Part shown: piece after piece, positions 1 to 7,165 of the stretch
Numbering within the stretch: position 1 is the first letter of the stretch
Layout: each line of letters starts with the position of its first letter
Assembly: GCA_001603505.1 (NCBI GenBank)
Contig: LUZC01000006.1
Location: forward strand, 1-35,217
Origin: Bacteroidales bacterium Bact_11
Lineage (GTDB): Bacteria; Bacteroidota; Bacteroidia; Bacteroidales; UBA932
Direction: 5' to 3'
Length of the DNA: 35,217 bases
Program-made: the position numbers and the translations under genes
Notes under the pieces: generated by a model
What the model saw: only the letters and a program-made list of their open reading frames with translations
Told to the model about the DNA's origin: nothing
The model's database searches: none

Positions 1-982
1 CCCCTTCCTGCGGCGTGGTGATCGGGCGGAACGAATCCTTTCCGTACTTAGCCCAGTGGCCGGATGTCACGTAGAGGTCCTTGTTGCCGATGTGCGGCGT
101 GATGACCTGCAAGTAGCCGTATTCTTTCTGGACCTTGCGCAGGAACTGCTCCAGGCGCTCGCGCAGCGCGGCGCCCTTCGGCAGCCAGAGCGGCAGGCCC
201 ATGCCCACCTTCTGCGAGAAGGTGAAGAGTTCCATCTCCTTGCCGAGCTTGCGGTGATCGCGTTTCTTGGCCTCTTCGAGCAGCACGAGGTATTCGTCGA
301 GCATGCTCTTCTTGGGGAACGTAATGCCGTAGATGCGGGTGAGCTGCTTATTGTGCTCGTCGCCGCGCCAGTAGGCACCCGCGATGTTCAGCAGTTTGAC
401 CGCCTTGATGACGGAGGTATTGCGCAGGTGCGGACCACGGCACAGGTCGGTGAAATCGCCGTTCCGGTAGAACGTGATGGTGCCGTCGGCCAGGTCGCCG
501 ATCAGTTCGCACTTGTAGGGATCGCCTTTTTCGGTATAGGTCTTGAGGGCGTCGGCTTTCGACACGTCGGTGCGGACGAACGATTCGCCGCGGCGGGCCA
601 GTTCGAGCATCTTGTCTTCGATCTGCTTGAGGTCGGCCTCCACGAGCTGCCGGTCACCCAGGTCCACGTCGTAGTAGAACCCGTTTTCGATGGCCGGGCC
701 GATGCCGAACCGGACACCCGGATACAGCGCTTCGAGCGCCTCGGCCATCAGGTGGCTCGACGAGTGCCAGAACGTGGCTTTCGCCTCGCGGTCTTCCCAT
801 TTATGAAGCTTCAGGGTTGCATCCTCCAGGATGGGGCGTTCGAGGTCGTAGACTTGGTCGTTTACCGATGCACACAACACATCGTTCGCGAGTCTGGGGC
901 TGATACTCATCGCAATCTCGTAAGCGGTCGTGCCCTTCTCGAACTCTTTGACGTTGCCGTCAGGAAAAGTGATCTTGATCAT
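1..982 (-). CDS. thrS: Threonyl-tRNA synthetase, N-terminal part (cut by window start)
   Basis: Attaches threonine to tRNA-Thr in the cytoplasm. The visible 327 codons begin [14 protein letters not shown], a typical N-terminal TGS domain. They continue into the editing domain, with HSSSH near residue 75 (the HxxxH zinc/editing motif) and [10 protein letters not shown], and end inside the start of the class II catalytic core ([12 protein letters not shown]). The catalytic and anticodon-binding parts lie outside the window. The ATG at 982 starts exactly at the usual N-terminus and sits 42 bases downstream of a Bacteroidetes-type -7 element (1024-1031, minus strand). A perfect 16-bp palindrome lies in the leader. 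The gene is divergent from the lactonase-family gene. Assignment is secure; only the truncation limits it. Confidence 0.96.
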   Translation of the reverse strand, partial: MIKITFPDGNVKEFEKGTTAYEIAMSISPRLANDVLCASVNDQVYDLERPILEDATLKLHKWEDREAKATFWHSSSHLMAEALEALYPGVRFGIGPAIENGFYYDVDLGDRQLVEADLKQIEDKMLELARRGESFVRTDVSKADALKTYTEKGDPYKCELIGDLADGTITFYRNGDFTDLCRGPHLRNTSVIKAVKLLNIAGAYWRGDEHNKQLTRIYGITFPKKSMLDEYLVLLEEAKKRDHRKLGKEMELFTFSQKVGMGLPLWLPKGAALRERLEQFLRKVQKEYGYLQVITPHIGNKDLYVTSGHWAKYGKDSFRPITTPQEG

Positions 983-1004
983 TACAAATTGATTATAGAT
1001 TACA

Positions 1005-1020
1005 GTTAAAACGTTTTAAC
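1005..1020. promoter_or_regulatory. Perfect 16-bp palindrome in the thrS leader
   Basis: GTTAAAACGTTTTAAC is its own reverse complement. It lies between the thrS -7 element (1024-1031) and the thrS ATG at 982, so it would cover or closely follow the thrS transcription start. The position suits an operator for a dimeric regulator. A short mRNA hairpin is less likely, since there is no loop. No regulator can be named from the sequence. Confidence 0.4.
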
Positions 1021-1023
1021 CTG

Positions 1024-1031
1024 CAAATATA
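1024..1031 (-). promoter_or_regulatory. Probable -7 promoter element of thrS
   Basis: On the minus strand this reads TATATTTG, matching the Bacteroidetes -7 consensus TAnnTTTG. It lies 41 bases upstream of the thrS start codon. No clear TTTG -33 element is visible about 20 bases further upstream, so this is a consensus match only. Confidence 0.5.
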
Positions 1032-1088
1032 ACCAATTTTCCGGAAGGATACACGCTACCGTGCCCCTATTAATCGACAAAAAAAGCA

Positions 1089-1096
1089 TACCTTTG
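1089..1096 (+). promoter_or_regulatory. Probable -7 promoter element of the lactonase-family gene
   Basis: TACCTTTG matches TAnnTTTG and ends 27 bases before the ATG at 1124, implying a short leader of roughly 20-25 bases. It is divergent from the thrS promoter within the 141-bp intergenic region. No convincing -33 box is seen. Confidence 0.5.
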
Positions 1097-1123
1097 TAGA
1101 AAAAGTAAAATACGTCCGGTACC

Positions 1124-2203
1124 ATGGAACTGATGATCGGAACATACGGGCAGCGGATGCGGCTGCTGAAATTGGAAGACACCACGTTGGAGGTGCTGTC
1201 CTCCCAAGAGTTTGAGTCGGAGAATTCCTCCAGTCTGACGCTGTCGCAGGACGGGCGCTATCTCTTTGCCGTTACGGAAAGCGGGGACAACTCGGGCGTC
1301 TGTTCCTTCCGGCGCAAGCCCGTCACCCGCCTGTCGGAAATCCGCGGCACCGAGCCTGATCCCTGCCACATCCTCTATCTGTCCGGCTACTACAACGAAT
1401 GCGGCGATCCGGATAACGGAGCGCTGCTCACGGCTGATTACTCCGGCGGCAGCATTTCGCTCTTTCCGGTTCAGGCCGGACGCATCCAGCCCGCATCACA
1501 GGTGGTCCGCTTCGCGGGAAGCGGTCCCGTGCCTGAGCGGCAGGAAGCCGCGCACATCCACCATCTGGTCCAGTATGGCAACTTCCTCCTGGCGGTAGAC
1601 CTGGGAGCCGACTGCATCCATGTACTGCGGATGTTCGACAGTACGGTCCGTCCGTTGTGCGACAACCGCCTCAAGCGTGAACTGCGGCTGGAACACCTGT
1701 TCGACATTCCCGCCCCGGCGGGGAGCGGTCCGCGCCACCTGGTCATCGACCCGAGCGAGTCGCACTTCTACGTCATCACTGAACTAAGCAACGAGCTGCT
1801 CGTCTATTCGTTGCCCGATTTTACCTCTCCGGAAGACCGCGCGGTGCTGCAACAGCGGCTTCCGGTCGGCGATTCCACGTTCCCCGAGCAGGCAGGCGGC
1901 GACATACAATTGAGTCCGGACGGGCGGCATCTGTACGCATCGCTGCGCAATGGCGGCGACGGGCTTGTCATCGCAGAAGTCCAGTCGGACGGAACGGTGC
2001 GGCGCATCGGATACCAGCGCACCGGCGGCCATGTCCGCGACTTCCTCTTCCTGCCCGGCGACCGCATGGTGGCCTGCTGCAAGAACGGCCGCTGCGTACA
2101 GTTCTACCACCGCAATCCTTGCGACGGCCAGCTGTCACTTCTGAAAGAGATTCCTTTCGTTGAATCCCAGGGCGAGCCTGTTTTCCCTCTTGTCCTGTCC
2201 TGA
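1124..2203 (+). CDS. Lactonase-family (6-phosphogluconolactonase-like) beta-propeller protein
   Basis: This 359-residue protein has no signal peptide or membrane segment and is probably cytoplasmic. It matches the lactonase family (YbhE/Pgl-type seven-bladed propeller). It opens with a MIGTYG strand, has GSGPVPERQEAAHIHHL near residue 130 (family hallmark GSGP..ERQ..PH.H), PAGSGPRHLVIDPSESHFY near 200, and a repeated blade motif LSPDGRHLYASLR. Family members hydrolyse 6-phosphogluconolactone in the pentose phosphate pathway, but many have untested substrates, so the specific reaction is inferred. It is a single-gene unit with its own promoter. Its TGA (2201-2203) directly abuts the stop codon of the convergent cbiJD gene, with no space between them. 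No link to cobalamin synthesis is visible. Confidence 0.85.
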   Translation: MELMIGTYGQRMRLLKLEDTTLEVLSSQEFESENSSSLTLSQDGRYLFAVTESGDNSGVCSFRRKPVTRLSEIRGTEPDPCHILYLSGYYNECGDPDNGALLTADYSGGSISLFPVQAGRIQPASQVVRFAGSGPVPERQEAAHIHHLVQYGNFLLAVDLGADCIHVLRMFDSTVRPLCDNRLKRELRLEHLFDIPAPAGSGPRHLVIDPSESHFYVITELSNELLVYSLPDFTSPEDRAVLQQRLPVGDSTFPEQAGGDIQLSPDGRHLYASLRNGGDGLVIAEVQSDGTVRRIGYQRTGGHVRDFLFLPGDRMVACCKNGRCVQFYHRNPCDGQLSLLKEIPFVESQGEPVFPLVLS

Positions 2204-4006
2204 CTAAGCGGGCGGGGTGAAAATGGCGCCAAATTCGTCAAGGAGCAGGATCGTGAGAGATGCCCGGTCATAGACCGTGGCGCAGGCGGTATAGCAGCGC
2301 GAGAGGATAGCGGAGAAGAAGCGGCGGGCGTCGTCTTCCGCGAGGGCAGTCCAGAGTTCGCGGGCAAGCGTAAGGCGGTCGATGGCTTCGGCGGCGGCCG
2401 GCGAACAGCCAGCCCCGAGGACGACTTCCTTCAGGAATGCCTTGTTCATCACCACGCTCTTGCTGTGCGTATCGAGATGGCCTTCGGCAAGCTTGACAGC
2501 CTTGCCGAGCATGATGCCCATCGTCACCCGAGGCACATGCAGGTCGGAGGCAATCCTCAGCGTCTCACCGATGAAGTTGCCGTAATGGACGAAGGCCTGC
2601 GGCGGCAGTTCAGGGAAACGGCTCTTCAAAAAGGCCTCGCTTTTGGCCCCCGAATTGATGACCAGCTGCTGTGCGCCGACAGCGATGGCCACTTCGACTT
2701 CACGCCGGATGGCATCGACGAAGGCCTCGTTGGAAAACGGACGGACGATGCCAGAGGTTCCGATGATGGAAATGCCGTCCACGATGCCCAGTTTCGGATT
2801 GAAGGTACGCTGTGCGAGTTCACGGCCTCCCGACACAGAGACCGTGACGTCAAGGCCGCCGCTGTACAGGGCGGAAAGTTCCTGCGAGATCATCTGCTGC
2901 GGCACGCGGTTGATAGCTGGGCCACCGATCGGCAGGCCCAGGCCGGGGAGCGTGACGCGGCCAACGCCCTCCCCTTGCAGGAAATGGATGCCGGGCTTGT
3001 CGCTGAAAGCGACGGTAGAAACGATAGCGCGTCCGTTGGTGATATCGGGATCGTCGCCCGCGTCCTTGATGACGGTGGCGATGGCGGAACGGGCGTCCAG
3101 GCACCGGACTTCGGTCACAGGCAAGAACAAACGCTCGCCGTCGGGAAACAATACCCCGACCGTCTCCCCCGTCTCCTGTCCCAGCAACGCCATCAGCGCT
3201 GCCTTCGAAGCTGCCGTGGCGCAGGCGCCGGTCGTGAAGCCGCTGCGCAGCGGGAAGAAGCCGGGTACCAGCCGCTCGATAGCCTTGCGCAGGCCGTGTT
3301 CACCCGTCACCACTTCAAATCCGGAAGGCAAGGCCGGCCGGCGGACAGCATACAATGGTATGCCCGCCCCTCGCGCTGCCGCCCGCTTCTGCGAAAAACC
3401 GCCTGATTCGCCGCTCTCTTTCGTCAGGATGGCCTGCGGCCGCAGTCGCGCGATGAGCGCTGCCTCGTCGTCTTCTTCGTAATACATGAGCCTTGCCGGA
3501 TCGAAGCCCTGCTGCCGCGCCTTTTCCAGCGATTCGTCACGATGCAGGATGCGGAACCAGCAGTCGTGCTTCGACCAATAGTCACGCAGCTTGCCGATCG
3601 TCTGCACGCCGGTCAAGGCCAGCAACCGGGTAATGCCGTCGGCCTCCAGACGGAGAACGGCATCGGCATAGTCGTCACACCAGCGAATCCCACCGGCTTG
3701 ACCGGGCATCTCATAAATCCGTTCCACGCGTACCGCGGGCAGATCAAGCGACTCTGCCACAGCCGCGACGGTCCGATGGAGCTCCGTAGCGAACGGATGC
3801 GCCGCGTCCACCAGCAAACGGATCCCGTGTTCCTGACAGAACGCCGACATGGCCGGCTCATCCATCGCGCCGCTGATGTGCGTGCCATGCTTGCAGTCGA
3901 TCTGCTGCAAGTCGCCCCGTGTGGAATACCAATACGGCGATCCAGCCGCATCGGCCACCCGCACCGCGAGCCTTCCTTCCGTTGTTCCGCCAAGGATGAG
4001 AATCAT
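2204..4006 (-). CDS. cbiJD: CbiJ-CbiD fusion: cobalt-precorrin-6A reductase / cobalt-precorrin-5B C1-methyltransferase
   Basis: One 600-residue polypeptide carries two corrin-ring enzymes. Residues 1-245 are CbiJ/CobK (ILGGTTEGR nucleotide-binding start, DAAHPFA near 68, LTGVQTIGKL, KESGESGG), which reduces cobalt-precorrin-6A. From about 253 the protein is CbiD, announced by LRSGFTTGACATAA. CbiD uses S-adenosylmethionine to methylate C1 of cobalt-precorrin-5B, an enzyme specific to the anaerobic pathway. It is the last gene of the riboswitch operon. A 151-bp gap holding a palindromic element separates it from cbiGF; a short frame spanning that element ends in ATGA overlap with this start. 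No terminator is visible, because its stop touches that of the convergent lactonase-family gene. In pathway order CbiD acts just before CbiJ, so the fusion joins consecutive steps. Confidence 0.95.
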   Translation of the reverse strand: MILILGGTTEGRLAVRVADAAGSPYWYSTRGDLQQIDCKHGTHISGAMDEPAMSAFCQEHGIRLLVDAAHPFATELHRTVAAVAESLDLPAVRVERIYEMPGQAGGIRWCDDYADAVLRLEADGITRLLALTGVQTIGKLRDYWSKHDCWFRILHRDESLEKARQQGFDPARLMYYEEDDEAALIARLRPQAILTKESGESGGFSQKRAAARGAGIPLYAVRRPALPSGFEVVTGEHGLRKAIERLVPGFFPLRSGFTTGACATAASKAALMALLGQETGETVGVLFPDGERLFLPVTEVRCLDARSAIATVIKDAGDDPDITNGRAIVSTVAFSDKPGIHFLQGEGVGRVTLPGLGLPIGGPAINRVPQQMISQELSALYSGGLDVTVSVSGGRELAQRTFNPKLGIVDGISIIGTSGIVRPFSNEAFVDAIRREVEVAIAVGAQQLVINSGAKSEAFLKSRFPELPPQAFVHYGNFIGETLRIASDLHVPRVTMGIMLGKAVKLAEGHLDTHSKSVVMNKAFLKEVVLGAGCSPAAAEAIDRLTLARELWTALAEDDARRFFSAILSRCYTACATVYDRASLTILLLDEFGAIFTPPA

Positions 4007-4158
4007 TCTATACTATTTGTTAAAACAGGATATGTCTCTCTTTCAAGACCGTCTGCGCCCACGCAGCCGTGAGTGGGAGGGGCCCAAGCGCCCGGCGCTT
4101 GGGAGGGATAGGCCCCGAAGGGGCCGTAGTCTTGAAAGAGAGACATTCCTGCTTTCAT
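4003..4158 (-). CDS. Possible 51-codon coupling ORF spanning the palindromic element
   Basis: This frame starts at an ATG (4158-4156) overlapping the cbiGF stop as TAATG and ends at a TGA (4005-4003) overlapping the cbiJD start as ATGA. It therefore bridges the two genes with the overlaps typical of translational coupling. The peptide begins MKAGMSLFQDYGPFGAYP and ends ETYPVLTNSIE. It is rich in Gly, Pro and Ala, is almost entirely encoded by the palindromic element, and resembles no protein I know. The likeliest role is to keep ribosomes moving into cbiJD after the insertion; a functional peptide is less likely. Chance is possible, since a 51-codon open frame in GC-rich DNA is not rare. Translation is not shown by sequence alone. 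Confidence 0.35.
   Translation of the reverse strand: MKAGMSLFQDYGPFGAYPSQAPGAWAPPTHGCVGADGLERETYPVLTNSIE
4026..4151. mobile_element. Palindromic repeat element with long terminal inverted repeats, inside the operon
   Basis: Perfect 18-bp inverted arms, ATGTCTCTCTTTCAAGAC (4032-4049) and its reverse complement (4129-4146), extend outward as CAGGA (4026-4030) / TCCTG (4147-4151) with one bulged base. Inside are three hairpins: CTGCG/CGCAG (4053-4066), CCCAAGCGC/GCGCTTGGG (4083-4103) and GGCCCC-GAA-GGGGCC (4111-4125). As RNA it would fold into a closed cloverleaf-like multibranch structure in either orientation. It lies between cbiGF and cbiJD, where the other biosynthetic genes overlap or are 2-3 bases apart. 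That pattern suggests insertion of a small non-autonomous repeat (MITE- or REP-like). No transposase, and no second copy in this window. Alternatives: an internal attenuator or an mRNA-processing site. Confidence 0.6.
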
Positions 4159-5981
4159 TATTGCCTGAACAAATGTTTGAACTCGTGGGCGTAGAGCCGC
4201 GAGAGGCCCTCGCGGTTGCCGATGGCCTCGCCCACGACCAGTAGCGTCGTGAGTGTCAAATTGTTCTCGCGGACAATCTTCGCAAGGTCCTTCAGTTCGC
4301 CGCGATAGATCCGTTCTTCTTTCCAGGTCAGCTTGTAGCAGACCGCCACCGGCGTTTCCGGCGGATATGCCTGCAGCAGCTCGGCCTGCACCTCTTCCAC
4401 AATGGCGGCACTCAGGTAGATGCACATCGTGCTCCGCGACTGCGCCAACTTGTGGAGCTGCTCCCGTTCCGGCATCGGGGTCCTCCCTTCGCCGCGCGTG
4501 AGGATGATGGTCTGTACCTTCTCCGGGATGGTGAACTGTGACCGGAGCGCGGCCGCAGCCGCCTGGAAGGCCGAGATGCCAGGCGTGATGTGGTAGTGCA
4601 TCCCGTAGCGGTCGAAGAAAGCCATCTGCTCCTGGATGGCGCCGTAGATGCACGGATCGCCGGTATGGAGTCGCACGACGAGCAGTCCGTTGTCGTAAAA
4701 CTCCTTCATCAGCGCAAACTGCTTCTCCAGTTCCATCGAAGCAGAACTGCGCACCGTACAACCCGGCTTTGCATAATAAGTCAGTTCCACCGGCACAAGG
4801 CTGCCCGCGTAAAGGATCAGGTCGGCCTGCTGCAGGAAACGCTTGCCGCGCACAGACACCAGTTCAGGATCTCCCGGCCCGGCGCCCACAATTTCGATAT
4901 GGCCGCTGCGGACGGAGGATGCATCCTGCGCCAGGGCGAAGGTAAAGTCGTTGCCTTCGGTAAGCCTTCCTTTCTGTTTCTCGATCCTTAGCGGACCGCC
5001 GTGTGAGCCGACAAGAGCCGCTGCTTCAGCCACGCCGGCACTTCCAGTGGCGGCCAAAGCCTTCTCAGATGGATTCGGCACCGCAACGGCAGCCAGCGTC
5101 TCCGTTGGATAAATGGTCCCCTGCGCCTGTGGAAGACGGGCCAACAGGGCCTGAAACAACGGTTCATCCTTCTTGAGCTCGATGGTTCCGATGCTGGCGA
5201 TGGACAGCGGCGAGAAGCCGGCTTGCTGCACTGCCGCAACGATATGATCGGGTATCCCGTTCGGATCGCAGGCCTTCCGGCAGCCGAAACCCAGATGAAG
5301 TACGGGCGGACGGTAAGTGAGGGCAAGCGGAGCACCCGGCACATCGGGCATGACGAAAGGAGTGACGGCTATCAGAAGCGCCGAATCGGTCAGATTCAAA
5401 TCCTCGCGGCGATAGCAGATGCGCACATGTTCCGGGCAGGTACGCTCCAGATAGTCCGTGCCTGCATCGCGCACTTCCAGGAGCAGGACCGTGGGCTTCT
5501 TCTCCACGAAGGCAAAGATGGCGCGGTTCATCTGGGCAGGCGTTGCATCTGTTTGCCAGCCAAACTGGCGGCACAGGGTATCGAGCGCCCAAAGGCCTTC
5601 GTTGTCGCTCTGCGTGGTAACGACGGCTTCGCCTCCGATAAGAGTGGCCAATAGGCGGGCCAGGTCGTTGGCGCCGCCGACATGGCCGGAAACCACGGGA
5701 ACGACGAACTTTCCGGTGCTGTCGACGCAGACCACGGCAGGGTCTCGGTATTTGTTTACGAGGCACGGCGCGATGCTGCGGACGCAAATGCCGAGTGCGC
5801 CGATGAAAACGACGGCGTCGAATTCGGTCCAGTGCTGTTTCAGGAACGGCCCGTACGACCTTATCGCCGTACACCCGGGCACTTCGTTCTTCGAATAGAT
5901 TACGGCATCAACCCCCGCCGCTATGTTTTGCGCCAACGGGAGCGAGGATTCTGAAACAAGTATGATGGCTGTCTTTTTCAT
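4158..5981 (-). CDS. cbiGF: CbiG-CbiF fusion: cobalt-precorrin-5A hydrolase / cobalt-precorrin-4 C11-methyltransferase
   Basis: This 607-residue protein joins two consecutive steps of anaerobic ring contraction. Residues 1-355 are CbiG: a variable N-terminal domain, GALGICVRSIAP near 61, VSGHVGGANDLA near 97, and a C-terminal domain with LGFGCRKACDPNGI near 230. CbiG opens the lactone of cobalt-precorrin-5A and releases acetaldehyde. From about 361 the protein is CbiF/CobM, a SAM-dependent tetrapyrrole methylase (IEIVGAGPGDPELVSVRG, then LHTGDPCIYGA and ITPGISAFQAAAA), which methylates C11. Its ATG overlaps the cbiET stop (ATGA, 5978-5981). CbiG shows that this is the anaerobic route; the aerobic pathway uses CobG/CobZ instead. 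The downstream junction is interrupted by the palindromic element. Confidence 0.95.
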   Translation of the reverse strand: MKKTAIILVSESSLPLAQNIAAGVDAVIYSKNEVPGCTAIRSYGPFLKQHWTEFDAVVFIGALGICVRSIAPCLVNKYRDPAVVCVDSTGKFVVPVVSGHVGGANDLARLLATLIGGEAVVTTQSDNEGLWALDTLCRQFGWQTDATPAQMNRAIFAFVEKKPTVLLLEVRDAGTDYLERTCPEHVRICYRREDLNLTDSALLIAVTPFVMPDVPGAPLALTYRPPVLHLGFGCRKACDPNGIPDHIVAAVQQAGFSPLSIASIGTIELKKDEPLFQALLARLPQAQGTIYPTETLAAVAVPNPSEKALAATGSAGVAEAAALVGSHGGPLRIEKQKGRLTEGNDFTFALAQDASSVRSGHIEIVGAGPGDPELVSVRGKRFLQQADLILYAGSLVPVELTYYAKPGCTVRSSASMELEKQFALMKEFYDNGLLVVRLHTGDPCIYGAIQEQMAFFDRYGMHYHITPGISAFQAAAAALRSQFTIPEKVQTIILTRGEGRTPMPEREQLHKLAQSRSTMCIYLSAAIVEEVQAELLQAYPPETPVAVCYKLTWKEERIYRGELKDLAKIVRENNLTLTTLLVVGEAIGNREGLSRLYAHEFKHLFRQ

Positions 5982-7165
5982 TCGGCACGCTGGATTACAA
6001 TGGGATTGAACGCGTCGACGGTCACATGCATTTCGCCCGTGATGTGGCGACCGATGGCGGCAACGCCCTCACGGAAGAGTTCCTGGCTCTGGTCGCTGAC
6101 CGCGTTGAAGACGATGACGCCGCCCGGCAGGAGCACTTCGTCGATGCGACGGAGCATGTCGGCGAGCCGGCCGCCGTGGCCGCCGATGAAGACGGCGTCC
6201 GGGGCGGACAGGCCGCCGAGGTCAGCCTCCAGAAAATCGCCGATATGGACGTCGATGCCGGGGGCGCCGAACTTGCGGGCGTTTTTCTCCATCAGCTCCC
6301 GGCCGGCCTCGCGGATTTCAAATGACGTAACCGTCAGCTGCGGAAACTGGAGACGCGCTTCGATGGAAACAGATCCGGTGCAGAAGCCCACATCCCAGAA
6401 CGACCGGCGACGCGCCAGGTCGAGCTGGCTGAGCGTCAGCAGCCGGATCGGCATCTTGGTGATCATGTTCACGCGGTCGTCGAGCAACTCGAAATCGCGT
6501 TCCGGCAGGCCGAACGGATGCGGACGCAGCGAAGTCTGTTCCAGGATCAGGCAGTTCGGAAAAGCGAATTCCGCCTCCGCCGCTTTAGCCACGGAGAAAG
6601 ACCCGACCTGCTCCTCCTCTTCATTACCCAGACATTCCCCAACCGTCATCCGGTAGTTCTCATAGCCGTAATCCAGCATCCGTCGGGCAATCATTGCCGG
6701 CGTTTTCTGCCGGTCGGTCAGGACGCCGAGCAGTTTCTCGCCCTCGATCAGCGCCCTGTCGAACGCTTCCCAGGGACGTCCGGTCAGCGACACGGCCCGC
6801 ATATCGGCATAGGGCAGCAGCATCCGGTGCGCCAGCAGCTGCAGCGAATTGAATGCAGGAAAAACGGTAAGTTCCGCGTCGGGCAGCTTACGGCGGATGG
6901 TATTGGCAAATCCGAAGAACAGGGGATCTCCCGAAGCAAATACCACTACCTCCGGATGCCCGGCGTACCTCGCGAATACCGCGTCGAGCGGCACGGTGAT
7001 GTCGATCCACAGAGCCCCTTCCGGCAGTAACGGAGAGACGATTTCGTGGTGGCGCTTTCCCCCGGAAAACACGCGTCCCGCAGCAATGGCAGCGCGAACC
7101 TGCGGCGGGAACCAGACCTCCTGGGCGTCGGTCATACCGATGACGATGAAATGCTGACTACACAT
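5978..7165 (-). CDS. cbiET: CbiE-CbiT fusion (CobL-type): cobalt-precorrin-7 C5- and C15-methyltransferase
   Basis: This 395-residue bifunctional enzyme has the CobL arrangement. Residues 1-205 form a CbiE tetrapyrrole methylase (MCSQHFIVIGMTD, FASGDPLFFGFAN near 76, VFPAFNSLQLLAHRM near 101). From about 230 follows the CbiT domain, a Rossmann-fold SAM methyltransferase with motif WDVGFCTGSVSIEA near 257 and PDAVFIGGHGGRL further on. CbiE methylates C5, while CbiT methylates C15 and decarboxylates the C12 acetate. The start overlaps the cbiHC stop by 8 bases and the stop overlaps the cbiGF start by 4, so translational coupling is likely. Length is usual for CobL. No missing motif is seen. Confidence 0.95.
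   Translation of the reverse strand: MCSQHFIVIGMTDAQEVWFPPQVRAAIAAGRVFSGGKRHHEIVSPLLPEGALWIDITVPLDAVFARYAGHPEVVVFASGDPLFFGFANTIRRKLPDAELTVFPAFNSLQLLAHRMLLPYADMRAVSLTGRPWEAFDRALIEGEKLLGVLTDRQKTPAMIARRMLDYGYENYRMTVGECLGNEEEEQVGSFSVAKAAEAEFAFPNCLILEQTSLRPHPFGLPERDFELLDDRVNMITKMPIRLLTLSQLDLARRRSFWDVGFCTGSVSIEARLQFPQLTVTSFEIREAGRELMEKNARKFGAPGIDVHIGDFLEADLGGLSAPDAVFIGGHGGRLADMLRRIDEVLLPGGVIVFNAVSDQSQELFREGVAAIGRHITGEMHVTVDAFNPIVIQRAE

Noticed and set aside
56-1009. 317-codon plus-strand open frame at the window start
   Set aside because: The minus strand reads as threonyl-tRNA synthetase with TGS and editing motifs; the plus frame is its shadow.
4026-4151. Second cobalamin riboswitch between cbiGF and cbiJD
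   Set aside because: No B12 box and no conserved aptamer core on either strand; the structure is a symmetric palindrome instead.
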